DNA from: Astrothelium macrocarpum
Lineage: Eukaryota > Ascomycota > Dothideomycetes > Trypetheliales > Trypetheliaceae
DNA: 64,000 nt
Assembly (NCBI GenBank): GCA_021030915.1
Contig: JAGEMR010000056.1
Location: 118,414-182,413 of the forward strand
Direction: 5' to 3'
The notes beneath the pieces are model-generated. The model was not told the origin of the DNA. It made no database searches and was given only the letters and a program-made list of their open reading frames with translations. Shown one piece after another: positions 22,236 through 32,545 of the stretch (the stretch's first letter is position 1; every line of letters begins with the position of its first letter). A program made the position numbers and the translations under genes.

Positions 22236-24961
22236 AACGAATCTCCAGACTTAGGCTCGAAACACCAAATGGTCGTTTGGAGGTCGATAGGTATTCGAAA
22301 TTTCTCAACAGTCTCACAGATCTGTTTGGCAAGGCTGTGGGCGGAGTAAACTTCATCCCGAAAGGCTGCCTGCTTCCAATGCCAACCATCTGTAAACCAC
22401 GCGGTACAGAAGATGTTGGGACAGTGTATCGGGCCTGTTTGAACCTCATAAGTGTCTATCGAGTCATCTGTACGGCTTGCAAGTGTCCCAACACCTCCAA
22501 TGAGTATCCTTCTTATTCATTCGTTGGAGATAGTGTCTGGCCGAAGATCGTATATAACGATTTTCCGAGCGGCGATGTATCAGACAACACAGTCGTGCTG
22601 CATGCACGATTGTCTGCATGAATGGCCGCCTAGCGGACGAAAGAACCTCTAGTGAGATCTTCGTTCATGGCGAACGCTGACAAAAACACGCCTGTGCTAG
22701 AGAAGGATTAAGTCGAATACTTATCGTCTGCGATAAGCTAGCGAGCTTTATAGCTCTAGGCTAGCGAGCTAGCACTGCTTCCTAACAAAACTATGCATAG
22801 AAGCATACCAGCCTCTCGATCTCTAGCATCTATGGCTGGGCTTGGAATTCAATTTCAAAATATTACGCATCTTCGCGCTGATGCGTTCTGTTGTTCTGAC
22901 TCAGTTTAAAGTGTGTAGCTGGAGTTAATGCGAGCGATGTAATAGAATTAAGTGGTCGTCGGTCATCATAATTAGTTAATTAGGGAACGCGGGGGAAGAT
23001 GCACAAAGACGGCGAGGCGGCCTAACCGAAACGGGAGGATCGAAAAAAGATGTTGCCTCCGATTATCTGGGTGAATAACAAGTTTTTGGTAAATATCTTG
23101 GTAAATTTTAACTAGTGTTTGTAAAACCAAAATAAATCTGATGTAATTAATTAGTGCTGATTCGCCAATTGTTTTGAGGTCAAATTTTTACACTGGCCAA
23201 AGTTCTAGAAAGTTCCCTGTTACTTGATTCACTTCTTGGAGGAACCGTTCATGTGTAGAGCAGCGCGAGAGATTCTCGGCGCGACTTGGTTTACTGAGCA
23301 AGGATCCTAAGCTGGAGCGTTCGCGTGGTCATGCCGATGTCCGTGGTTATGACTAGGACACCCCCAGAGAACAATATTCGTTTTTGTCGCTGGGTTTTAG
23401 CTTTAGTAGATTATCTTTTTATGCACGGAGAAGGAGTGTGCATACGGCCGAGTTATGTTCTCTGATCTCGCACAGAAGTTCTCTCAGACTTCATTTATGT
23501 CCCTGACAAGCCCTGTAATGGAGTCATGTCTCTATGTTGGTGGGAGCGATTGCTCTGAGACTAGGTCTTGGAGCCAATGCGATTGACGCAAAGCCTGTAG
23601 AGTCCTCTGAAAAACATCGGAATGGGCGACAAGAAGCTCAAGCAGGAGAGCCGGAAACGAGGCCATCCTGAAATAGTAATGATTGGTGTTTCTTCAGAAG
23701 ACGCTGACTAGTGCAGATCTAACCACGCCATGCTCAATCTTGCGCGGATTTATATGGGCTCTTTGAAGTGCTTCCATCTCGTCGGTGATGACAAAACCAT
23801 CAGTTTGAAGAAAACGCCTCAGTATGCAAGTGAACGCTATTCTCCTTACTTTGGCTTGGTCATGTGGATGTTGTTTCTGGTAGATGGTGAGCCTCGCAGC
23901 CAGTATCCTCGCTCGGACGTTGATCTCATGCGGGCAAGTGCTAAGCGACCGATCTCTGCTATTTGGTGAAATGGAAGCTGAGAAATACGGTGCGGAAAAG
24001 GAGATAGACTCGCGTCTGTGGTAAGTTTCATGAACAATGACGTGACGGTCAGTAACCGGACTCAACATTGGGGGGCCGGTTAGATATGCGTCATACCCAC
24101 GACGAGTGACACTTCAAAGAATTAGCTACAGGAGTTGAATCCGAACTTGGACATTTGGACGGAGTGGATTTGGGCTTCACAATTTTAGAAAAGTGGAAAA
24201 TCTTACAGCAATAAATCACAGAGTGCTCTGCATGAGCAAGAACTCGATGGCAATGACATCGTCCTCTTCCGTCGACAAGATGGAAACTGTGCTGTCCGAA
24301 ACGTTTGCGACCTAATCTAATTAGCAAATCTGTAATCCCTCGAGCTCACGTCACCTTGTAAAGTCACCTGCCAACTATATAAGTGACGCATGCCACTGAG
24401 GATTGATGGTGATAGCCAGTGACGCAGCCGAATATGGACCAAACCATGCTTTTGACAGATAGAAAAACTCACTTGAACAGTCACAACGTGTCGCTCCACT
24501 CCAGAGTTCAATAACTCATTTATGGACCTGCAGATGGCGTGACTGCGTCTAGTTTGAGAACACCGTGCAACTGAACTTCAAACAACTTCAAAAGCCTTCA
24601 GTCTTCAAAGCTAGCCCACAGCAGCCAGAGTCATTACAGAGCGGCTGGATCTCTTCAATAGCTTATGGACATCCGCAGCCTCGTTTGGCAATATTCGCCT
24701 ATTCTTCTTCGATCAAAGATCCAGATAGTACAAAAACCGGGCATTTCCTTGTGGCTACACATTCTGAGCAAATAGCTTTTGCTTCTGTCCCATCCTGCTG
24801 CTCTAATTCAAATCCTTTTTCCGTTTGCCAAAGCTCTCGGATCGGTTAGCTCCGGTTAGCCATGCTCAAAAAAGATTGCTAGGTAAGTGTGCGTTTAGAT
24901 GCCTGCATGGGCGTTTCGGCTGACACACGTATAGTGCACATTAGAAGGGGAATAGCATAGG
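22236..24961. other. Gene-poor stretch upstream of HET gene
   Basis: 2.7 kb without a recognised gene. A 124-codon ATG frame at 23694-24068 (-) has no motif I know and is not called. A short cluster of palindromic repeats sits at 22720-22775. Confidence 0.4.
22720..22775. repeat. Cluster of short palindromes
   Basis: A perfect 7 bp stem (CTTATCG/CGATAAG, 4 nt loop, 22720-22737) is followed by GCTAGCGAGCT twice (22737-22747 and 22760-22770). Function unknown. Confidence 0.5.
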
Positions 24962-25322
24962 ATGGATTTCAGCAAGAAGAAGATATTTCCAGATCCCCAC
25001 TATGTGCCTAACGCTAAGGCGGCGAAAGGATCGAAGAAACGTTGTGCTGCTTGCCGGCGTGGGTCCATGACATGCTATGAGGTGAGTCCAAAGTGTGATT
25101 GACTATCGCAGGAGCTGACGATGATCTTTAAAGTACGAAACGGGCATGCCACCGGCATACAAAGGCTGTGCTGAGACTAGAATGAGGCGGAGAGCAAGGA
25201 GAGATCGAATGATGCTTCGGCAGCGAATCTGGCTGCTCGAGAAGAATCTTCAGCGCATGCATCATCTAACGCCCCCAAAAGTCGATGCAGAGAACGAAGA
25301 ACTGAGAATCGAGAATCATTAA
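24962..25322 (+). CDS. Small basic Cys-containing protein, half-Zn2Cys6-like
   Basis: Hand-built two-exon gene of 102 residues: exons 24962-25081 and 25134-25322, intron 25082-25133 (52 bp, GTGAGT...CTGAC...AAAG). The product has CAACRRGSMTC (Cys-x2-Cys-x6-Cys), which matches the first half of a Zn2Cys6 binuclear cluster, then one Cys 14 residues on (YKGC). An Arg-rich stretch (RMRRRARRDR) and a Leu/Gln amphipathic helix (LRQRIWLLEKNLQRM) follow. The second half of a canonical cluster is missing. It could be a small DNA- or RNA-binding regulator or the broken remains of a transcription factor. It lies 296 bp from the transposon. The frame closes cleanly across the splice, which argues for a real gene. 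Confidence 0.5.
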
Positions 25323-25617
25323 CGATGCTTTTCGGTGTGTCCCCGCTCTAGTAGCGGCCTTTCTGGAGCTTTTGATGGATGGCGTGGGGAAGCTAATTGG
25401 AAATTCATGGTGCATAAATGTTGCTTTGCTGGCTCCTCTGACCCTCCGAAAGTGTATATAATACTTCAAAGAAAGCACCTACGATACCATCTCAATTCCA
25501 TCGGCATATATATATCCTAAATGTTGCTTTTGTCCATGCCCAAGACTTAGCATCTCCAAAGGTTCGTGTGTAGTGCTGCAGGGAAAACATGTGTAGGCGC
25601 GCATGAGGTAATTATTA

Positions 25618-25719
25618 GCCGTGCCCAGGGATCCACCTTTGGTGGATTCTCATCGGGAGATGAGATCCCGCGCGTAGCGCGTGCCTGACAGCTCAAATAG
25701 AATTACAGCTCAAACATAA
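25618..25719 (+). repeat. Left terminal inverted repeat (102 bp)
   Basis: Identical in reverse complement to 27464-27565. It contains nested palindromes (ATCCACC-TTT-GGTGGAT; TCTCAT...ATGAGA; GCGCG-TA-GCGCG-like) and a direct repeat ACAGCTCAAA near the inner end, plausible transposase-binding sites. Confidence 0.95.
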
Positions 25720-26932
25720 TTAATGAGATGAATAGCTAATTTTGGTACTGTTCCCACCGTGCTGATGCCCATTTGTTCTTCTCAATACGTTTTTCTTTTA
25801 ATTTGATCTTTAATTGTTTTAATACGAATTTGAATTGTGTTTTAGTAGCGTTTTTTTGCCTCTCATTCGCCTTTTCAATTTATTCTTTTAATAGAATTTG
25901 TTCATTTATTTGATATTATTGAATTATTAAACGTTCAAAATCCATTGAAATTGGGCCATAATGTTTGATCTAGTGTTTATTATATCTTTGATATTATTAT
26001 CGTGCCAAATGATTGGTATTTAATATGGCCAAATCATCTGCAAATTGTGTATCTAATTCTATTTATTGGAAATTTTTTTTGATAAATGTTTCAAATCGAT
26101 TCGATATTGAAATATCAATTAAATCATTTTCAAAAAGATGAATTATTTGATAATAAAATGTTCGAATTATATGAAATGTAATAATTATATTATTTGATAA
26201 TGATGAAAACGTTTGATACGGCGAAAATTGTTCAGATTATAATTGTCGAATTTTGGCCAAAATTGGAATAGAATTGAATGAAATGAGTTCTATTTTGGCC
26301 CATATTGAAATGATTATATTCTATTTGAATATGTTCGTATGAATAGATATAATTATAATTAAAAATTCGATTTTATTGAAATTTATATAATCTGATCGAA
26401 TCGTTTTCGTAATAATTTTAATATAATAATATTTTATTAATTGAAATATTATAATATCTAATGACTGAAATAGATGAATTGAATGAGAAGATATTGTAAA
26501 TGAGATGATATCATGATCATAATAATAAAATAAAAATTCATATATATAATGAGATCCATAATTATTTATAAATAAAAAATGATGATTTTTTTATTATTTG
26601 ATGGATGAATGAAAGTCGAAATATTTTAATCATTTAAATATCAATTTATTATTTAAATAATCTATTTTTGAAATAATTAATATAATATTATTATTTAAAG
26701 AATTGTCAAATTATGCTTTCATTATAAATCGATTAAATAGAATTAAAAATAAAAATAAAATAATATCATTTTTTGAAATCGTTTTATAAATAATAATAAA
26801 TTCTCGTATATTTTGATTTGAAATGAAAATAAAATGATTAGATTTTTTAATAATAATTCATTGATTTTATTCAATATTAATACGAAAATCTATTTCATCA
26901 AAATTGTATATATTATTTTATTATATTTCATT

Positions 26933-27256
26933 TTATTTAATTATTTTTTGAAATTCATTAAAATATTCTTCAAATTCTTTCATATTATATATTTGATAAC
27001 GATCGATTTTAATAATTTTTATTCGTATTTTGGAATATTCTGAATAATGATTTAAAAAGCGACGCGTCCAATTTTCGCTGATAATAAATGAAGATATATC
27101 TATTTCGATATGATTTCGTATAAGGATTGAATTTGTTATTTGACGGATCAAAGGCAATTTCGTAGGCAGGCGAAATCGATCCAATAGATCAAAATATTCA
27201 TATAAAACTGATTCCTGATTATTTATGAATTTTCGATTGGATTCAGATCTTTCCAT
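26933..27256 (-). pseudogene. Transposase N-terminal fragment (CENP-B/pogo HTH type), AT-mutated
   Basis: 107 codons. The order NRKFINNQESVLYEYFDLLDR, then ISENWTRRFLNHYSEY, is that of the tandem CENP-B-type helix-turn-helix domains at the N-terminus of fungal pogo/Fot1 transposases (usual form: NWTTRFIKRHPEY). Many positions have drifted to Ile, Asn, Lys and Tyr, as expected from C-to-T and G-to-A change. The DDE catalytic part downstream is no longer readable. It starts about 200 bp inside the right repeat. Confidence 0.8.
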
Positions 27257-27463
27257 TTTCGATTATATATCAAACCATCAATTTCGAAATCGTTGATAAA
27301 AAATTTTAAAAATACAAATAATAATAACGATATTGGGTTTATTTTCGTTGATTAATTATTCAAAAATAAATTGTACACGTTTCTTCTGAAATTCATAAAA
27401 ATCAGCCATTTGATTGGGCGGTTATACGAATTTGAAAGAGATGAGATGAAATTTGGACGCGTT

Positions 27464-27565
27464 TTATGTTTGAGCTGTAATTCTATTTGAGCTGTCAGGC
27501 ACGCGCTACGCGCGGGATCTCATCTCCCGATGAGAATCCACCAAAGGTGGATCCCTGGGCACGGC
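27464..27565 (-). repeat. Right terminal inverted repeat (102 bp)
   Basis: Exact reverse complement of 25618-25719, followed by the TA target duplication. Confidence 0.95.
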
Positions 27566-27567
27566 TA

Positions 27568-27963
27568 GCGGCTATTATGGATGCACTGCCACTTGTGGCA
27601 ACTGCGACATGTTTGGCTTCATCTCTCAACCCCTGCTGCATGCTGTCCTCCAAACTCTTCTGGCTCACAGGTTCGCTTCTTTCCTCCTAGCGCTACCAAG
27701 ACTTCTTCATCGCATCAGTTTGCATTAGCGTTTGCTCTGGCTTGCGTCCTGTGATCCTATCACCTGGTAAACATCAAGAGCCCCGCCCTTCACCCTATCA
27801 ACGACCAGCACTCAAAGCCTGTTCTTTTGTGCCGCTTGTCTTTTGCTGCAGGCGGAATACTCAACTCTTGAAACACCTCTTTCTCGGCCTAGAACGAGAT
27901 ATTCTCAAAGACTTCGCGGCCCAGTCTGAAACCCCTCATCGCCGAACACTCTTGCATCTTTAA
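27568..27963. promoter_or_regulatory. Promoter region of FKBP-STIMATE gene beside transposon
   Basis: 396 bp between the transposon end and the ATG. No motif is clear. The element may have displaced upstream control sequence. Confidence 0.35.
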
Positions 27964-29711
27964 ATGCCACTACCAGCGCGGTTCGCCGCTCTGCCCGTTA
28001 CTCTACTAGCATGCTTTTCTGCAGTTCTCTTACCGATCCCTACTATATACGCACTCGACAATCAGGCCTCTAGCAAACGCATCGAAACCAGTCCCCTCTT
28101 AATATCTCTTGAAGATGGTCTTGTTATCAACGTTACGAATCCCATTTCCTGCACGCGCAAGACAAAGAAGGGAGATACGGTTTTTATGCAATATCGCGGC
28201 ACCTTGGCTTCCAACGGACAACAATTCGATTCTAGCTATGACCGAGGGCGGCCTTTCCAGTTCTCACTCGGTCTGGGGCAGGTAATCAAAGGTTGGGATG
28301 AGGGGTTACTGGAAATGTGCATTGGGGAGAAGAGACGGCTTACGATACCTCCTGCCTTGGGATATGGGGACGCAGGTGCTGGAGGTGTAATACCAGGAGG
28401 AGCTACGCTGTGTATGTCTATCAACCTGCAGGGGAGACTCTGCAAGCGGTATGCATTAGAGTGAAAGTCACTGACTGTGATATTATTAGTGTTTGATACC
28501 GAGCTCACAGGCATATTTGGTGTCGAGCCTGAACCACAACCAGAGCCTGAGCCAACTGATTCAGGAACCTCTACTGAATCTGCTGGATCAGATTCTACAG
28601 CACCGCCGGATGCGAGTACGCTGCTCCCACCTTCAGTAACCGAAGAAGACGAAGAAGCTTTTGCAACAATTGCAACTATACCTCCTACCGCAAGCGCTTC
28701 GAGTCCTGTGGCTACCGCGACTGGTTCGGAAGACGGGCCCTTGTCAGACCAATCAGAAGATGATGGAGAATGCCACCTTCTCGGTCCATTTGCTCTGATC
28801 GTACAGGCTGCGCTTGGTCTCCTGGCTCTACTTTCACTTGTATGGAAACGGTATCGAGAGCGTCCTCGACGACCTCTATTGATCTGGTTTTTCGATGCCT
28901 CGAAACAAGTCTTTGGCAGCGCTCTGTTGCACCTTGTTAATCTGGCTATGAGCATGTTGGGCAGTGGCACTTTTGATGTTTCGAGTACTAAAACAGTGGG
29001 ACCTGACACAAAGGATGCTAATGGCCGGCAACCGAATCCGTGTTCGTTTTATCTTCTGAACCTCGCAATCGATGTAAGTCCCTGGTTTATCCTGTCAGAT
29101 GACGCAGTTCGACTTGCTAATCATTTCGAATGCAGACGACCTTTGGCATACCTGTCCTGGTTCTCCTACTTCGGGTCCTCCACCATGCCTTTTCACTCAC
29201 TCCTCTAGCTAAGCCTCAGGGATCTCTCAAGTCCGGATATTACGGTAATCCACCGCATTGGTCGTGGTACATAAAGCAATCCTTCATTTACTTCCTTGGC
29301 CTCTTGGGAATGAAGTTCTGCGTCTATGTTCTCTTTCAAATGTTACCTTGGCTACCTTGGGTTGGTGACTGGGCTTTGAAGTGGACCGAAGGCAATACTG
29401 CTCTGCAAATTGTGTTTGTCATGTTCGTCTTTCCATTGATCATGAACGCAATCCAGTATTACATTGTGGACAGCTTTATCAAGGAGCAGCATCAAGACCA
29501 AGGCCAGGAAGGTCAGAATAGTGGCGATAGTGGGGCCGAGGAAAATGAGGAAAGAGGAAGACTAATAGTCGAGGGTGAGACTGCTGGAGATGATGAAGAA
29601 GAGAACGACTCTGAAGATGAAGCCACGAAAGATGGTGGACGAACACACTCAGGCGAGGAACCATTGAAAGAGGTCAACCCCACGCCTATACCCTCGGAAA
29701 ATAGTCGGTAA
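27964..29711 (+). CDS. Apparent fusion: lumenal FKBP prolyl isomerase joined to STIMATE/YPL162C-type membrane protein
   Basis: 535 residues from exons 27964-28411, 28490-29073 and 29136-29711 (introns 78 and 62 bp). Residues 1-31 are a signal peptide. Residues 62-158 are a complete FKBP domain: FMQYRGTL, FDSSYDR, VIKGWDEGLL, IPPALGYGDAGAG and, only after splicing, ATLLFDTELTG. A Pro/Glu/Ser/Thr linker follows (about 160-245). Then comes HLLGPFALIVQAALGLLALL and the full STIMATE domain (RPLLIWFFDASKQVFGS; NPCSFYLLNLAIDTTFGIP; SGYYGNPP; EGNTALQIVFVM; NAIQYYIVDSFIK), with about five membrane helices and an acidic tail. No ATG occurs between the FKBP strand and the first STIMATE helices, so the second domain has no start of its own. 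Known roles: FKBPs isomerise prolines in the ER; STIMATE acts at ER-plasma membrane contacts, and its yeast relative is vacuolar. Lumenal FKBP and cytosolic tail agree with five helices. Confidence 0.85.
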
Positions 29712-30036
29712 CATTGGGAGGTCTGGCCGTTCTTGTCACTGATGATACTATACCCGCTTGGCCCTGGCGTTAATGTAAGAGTACGTGTTATAGATGGGAT
29801 AATGTATTACGCATAATGGTGTATGGGGTAAAGATGAATGAATATTAGTTTTGGTTCTATACTTTTAGGTACAGTCTCTAAGACCGTCCACCAACCAAGT
29901 CAACTTTTTGAAAAAGTCAAGCTACCGCAACTGACCACCCCCCTTCTAATGGCTTAACCTGAGAAGGAAGCCTTCTCAAACCCGTTTAACCATTCCTATC
30001 GATCGCGTGTCCAATGCCTAAAGACCACTACCATCC
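29712..30036. other. Intergenic, convergent 3' flanks
   Basis: 325 bp between the converging FKBP-STIMATE and ureidoglycolate lyase genes; nothing seen. Confidence 0.4.
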
Positions 30037-30966
30037 TCACAACCTCGCCCTCGTCCCCCTCCCCACCACATCCCCACCAACAACAACCACAACCCCTTCT
30101 CCCCCCAAGCCTAGCTCTACCTCCTGACAATCCTCCCCCTCCACCCCACTCACATGCTGCACCACCACGAACCCGACCTCCCCATCCCCCACCACCACCA
30201 TCGGCGCATGCCAACACCCGGCCGCATACGTCACCGCCTGGCCCTCGCGCGCCACAAACGCCCGTATCCGCGACACGTCAGGCAGCCCCGCACCGTGCGG
30301 CGCTCGGTGCGCGCTGTGTGCGTCCGCGGCGAGGGCGGTGGGCGAGGGCGCGGAGGAGTTCGTGAAGGGTGCCGGGCGCGCGCGTGCGAAGCGTTCTGTG
30401 CTGGTGGTCTGCGGCGAGGGAGGAGATGGCGGGAGCGGAGGGTAGGGAGAGAGTGCGGAGGTAGGTGAATTGCGGGGGAGGGTGGGAGCGACGATGACTA
30501 GATAGGTGGGGGGTGTGGTGGTGGGTGGGCTTGGGGGGAGGGGGATGAAGGTTTGGGAGGTGTAGGGGTGGCGTTCGAGAATGGGGATTTTGAGGAGGCG
30601 GGTTGGTTGTTGTGGGGAGGAGTGGGGGTCGGGTTCTAGGGCGCGAGGACGGCACATGAAGAGGCTTGCTGTTGGGTGGGCGGAGGTTTTGCTTGGGGAG
30701 CGGGAGTAGAAGTTTGTGAGGGGGGTGATGTTGGCGTATTTGAGTGCTGAGCCTTGGTTGGCGGTTGTAGGTTTGAGAATGGCGGTGAGAGAAGCTGAGT
30801 CTCGGATTGAAGCGGATTTGGAGGCGTCAATAACTGTTCCGAAGGGTGCGAAAGTGGATTGAGTAAGTGGTTCGAGGGGGATTCGGAGAGATGGTACGGA
30901 TATAGATTGAGGCATTTTGCTTGAGAAGTGAGTGTTGAATGACATAGGGGAAATTGAAGCCTGCAC
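30037..30966 (-). CDS. Ureidoglycolate lyase (allantoin degradation)
   Basis: 309 residues, no intron. Splits ureidoglycolate to glyoxylate and urea, the last step of allantoin use (yeast DAL3 family, PF04115). Seen: IPLEPLTQSTFAPFGTVID near the start, LFMCRPRAL, ILERHPYTSQTFIPL, YLVIVAP, DVSRIRAFVA, AVTYAAGCWHAPMVVV, FVVVQHVSG and EDCQEVEL near the end. Between these, Pro/Ser/Thr-rich runs enlarge the protein relative to bacterial forms. Start could be the first Met or the in-frame Met at residue 8 or 18. The coding strand is C-rich in the first two thirds and G-rich at the 3' end. Confidence 0.9.
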   Translation of the reverse strand: MQASISPMSFNTHFSSKMPQSISVPSLRIPLEPLTQSTFAPFGTVIDASKSASIRDSASLTAILKPTTANQGSALKYANITPLTNFYSRSPSKTSAHPTASLFMCRPRALEPDPHSSPQQPTRLLKIPILERHPYTSQTFIPLPPSPPTTTPPTYLVIVAPTLPRNSPTSALSPYPPLPPSPPSPQTTSTERFARARPAPFTNSSAPSPTALAADAHSAHRAPHGAGLPDVSRIRAFVAREGQAVTYAAGCWHAPMVVVGDGEVGFVVVQHVSGVEGEDCQEVELGLGGEGVVVVVGGDVVGRGTRARL

Positions 30967-31144
30967 AAGAAAGAGTGTTGCAATATTTTATAAGCACAAC
31001 CCCGCAACACACATGCAAAAACACATGCAGGCAAAAAGTTTACAATAGATCAACAACAAGGATCCTGCGGCCCGTCCCGCACACACACCATGCACTACAA
31101 CGGTCTATCTTCAACGGCTCTGACACTCTTCCACCTATCAGACC
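30967..31144. promoter_or_regulatory. Divergent promoter, ureidoglycolate lyase / cog5
   Basis: 178 bp between two divergent start codons; includes CA-rich runs (ACACACACC near 31080). Both promoters must be compact. Confidence 0.45.
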
Positions 31145-32545
31145 ATGGCTGAGGCAGATGAACCGTCTTATATTGACTACGAGACCTTTTTGGATCCGGA
31201 TTTCTCGCCTGCTAGTTTTGCAAATTCTCTAGTTTTAGCTACCAACAACCCTTCAGATACTCCGCTTGACCTTTCCACACCTCTTTCCAGGGTACTCTTT
31301 GACGTTCAAGAAATCGATACACATATCGACACTCTCACTACCAAGTCCGCCGCTCCCCTTCTTGAGTACACAAAAAGCAATGCAACTTCTAGTACCCGCC
31401 TGCTTGAAGAGACGGAAACCCAAGTTGCAGCCTTGACGGAGAGCTACAAACGCCTTGGAAAAGAAGTCATTGAAAGACACAGAGCAGCCGAAGAAGTACG
31501 TCTCACTGCAGAACGATTATGGGAAACAGTCAAGCTTGGCAGAGCTGTAAGCAGGTGTCTTCTGCTCGGCCGCCAATTCGAGGCCCAAGTTAGTGAGACA
31601 ACAAGCGCAGGCGTGGGGGACACAAAAAAAGGAGACCACAGAGCCATGATTAGAGCATCGTACACTTTGATATCCCTACGCCAACTCTTCGCCGCTACCG
31701 GTAGGGGAGAAGAAGGAGAAGGTCTCACTCGTGTCCACGTCATCCAAACCCTCCAAAACGACATCATCGCCAGCGCCGAGCGCACCCTTCTCTCCCGCGC
31801 ACAACAAATCGTCCGCGAATTCTCCATGTCCACGCTTCTCGCCTCAACCAGCCAAATCAGCACTATCTCATCCACCAACCCAAACCAAGCCTCCGCCTCA
31901 TCCACCTACGCCCAAACCGAAGACACCAAATCCCGCACCACCTCCGCCCTCACCACCCTCTACCTACTCTCCCCCATCAAATCAACCACATCCACATTCG
32001 ACCCCACCCTCCTCCTCACGGCACTCCAATCCTACCTACAAACCGCACTGACCTCCTCCCTCGCATCCCTCGCCCGCGCCCTCGCCACCCTTCCGACCCT
32101 CGACCGCACGCTCCTCGAGATCGCCGCGCGCTGCCAGAACATCGTGGCGCTCGAAGCGCTCCTCGCAAGCATCACACCACCGGCGCACCCGCTCCTCCAA
32201 CCCAACCCCAACACCACGGCCACCTCTTCCTCCTCCCACCCAAACTTCCTCGCGCCCGTCCTCGCGCACCTCGACACCGCATCGCTGCCATCGTACTTCT
32301 GGCGTTCGCTCGCCGGCGCGCTGTCCGCGCGCGTCCAGGACATCCTTGCGAGGGGGGGTGTGTCGGCGCGGACGCTGCGGTCGAATCGCGAGAGGGTGCG
32401 CGATGCCATACGCGAGTGTGTGGGGAGGGGCAGTGTGGTGCCGGAGGGGGTGAGGGGGACGGCGGTGGCGACGGTGGGGGGGAAGGGGTGGGAGAGGGAG
32501 GCCGCCGTGATGGTTGGTGCTGTTGTTGGGGTTTTGGGGCGGTGA
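31145..32545 (+). CDS. cog5: Conserved oligomeric Golgi complex subunit 5
   Basis: 466 residues, no intron. COG5 is part of lobe B of the COG tether for retrograde intra-Golgi vesicles. The N-terminal half is typical: YIDYETFLDPDFSPASFANSLV, then a coiled coil (VLFDVQEIDTHIDTLTT ... LEETETQVAALTESYKRLGKEV) and KLGRAVSRCLLLGRQFEAQV. The C-terminal half is Ser/Thr/Pro/Ala-rich and ends in a Gly/Val tract, VMVGAVVGVLGR. Length fits filamentous-fungus homologues. The strand composition flips near 32340: C-rich before, G-rich after. Confidence 0.9.
   Translation: MAEADEPSYIDYETFLDPDFSPASFANSLVLATNNPSDTPLDLSTPLSRVLFDVQEIDTHIDTLTTKSAAPLLEYTKSNATSSTRLLEETETQVAALTESYKRLGKEVIERHRAAEEVRLTAERLWETVKLGRAVSRCLLLGRQFEAQVSETTSAGVGDTKKGDHRAMIRASYTLISLRQLFAATGRGEEGEGLTRVHVIQTLQNDIIASAERTLLSRAQQIVREFSMSTLLASTSQISTISSTNPNQASASSTYAQTEDTKSRTTSALTTLYLLSPIKSTTSTFDPTLLLTALQSYLQTALTSSLASLARALATLPTLDRTLLEIAARCQNIVALEALLASITPPAHPLLQPNPNTTATSSSSHPNFLAPVLAHLDTASLPSYFWRSLAGALSARVQDILARGGVSARTLRSNRERVRDAIRECVGRGSVVPEGVRGTAVATVGGKGWEREAAVMVGAVVGVLGR

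Larger units (their letters stand above)
25618..27565 (-). mobile_element. pogo/Fot1-like DNA transposon, AT-degraded interior
   Basis: 1,948 bp element bounded by perfect 102 bp inverted repeats and flanked by TA on both sides (25616-25617, 27566-27567), the target duplication of the Tc1/mariner/pogo superfamily. Size and TA site match Fot1 elements. The interior from about 25740 to 27440 is extremely AT-rich and shows only one readable transposase fragment (26933-27256, minus). The contrast between intact G+C-normal ends and ruined interior is unusual. It is inserted about 400 bp upstream of the FKBP-STIMATE gene. Confidence 0.9.

Noticed and set aside
22277..22621. 114-codon frame divergent from the HET gene
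   Set aside because: Begins with TTG, no family signature.
23694..24068. 124-codon minus-strand frame in the gene-poor stretch
   Set aside because: Starts with ATG but no recognisable domain; unsupported without homology search.
25618..27565. Interpretation as a mitochondrial DNA insert because of AT-richness
   Set aside because: TA duplications, inverted repeats and the CENP-B-type transposase fragment show it is a DNA transposon.
28236..29009. 257-codon minus-strand frame across the fusion gene
   Set aside because: Antisense of the FKBP and linker codons; low-complexity Ser/Val/Gly.
29996..30655. Several open frames opposite or beside the ureidoglycolate lyase gene
   Set aside because: G/C-rich low-complexity shadows (poly-Gly, poly-Pro, poly-His) of the real frame.
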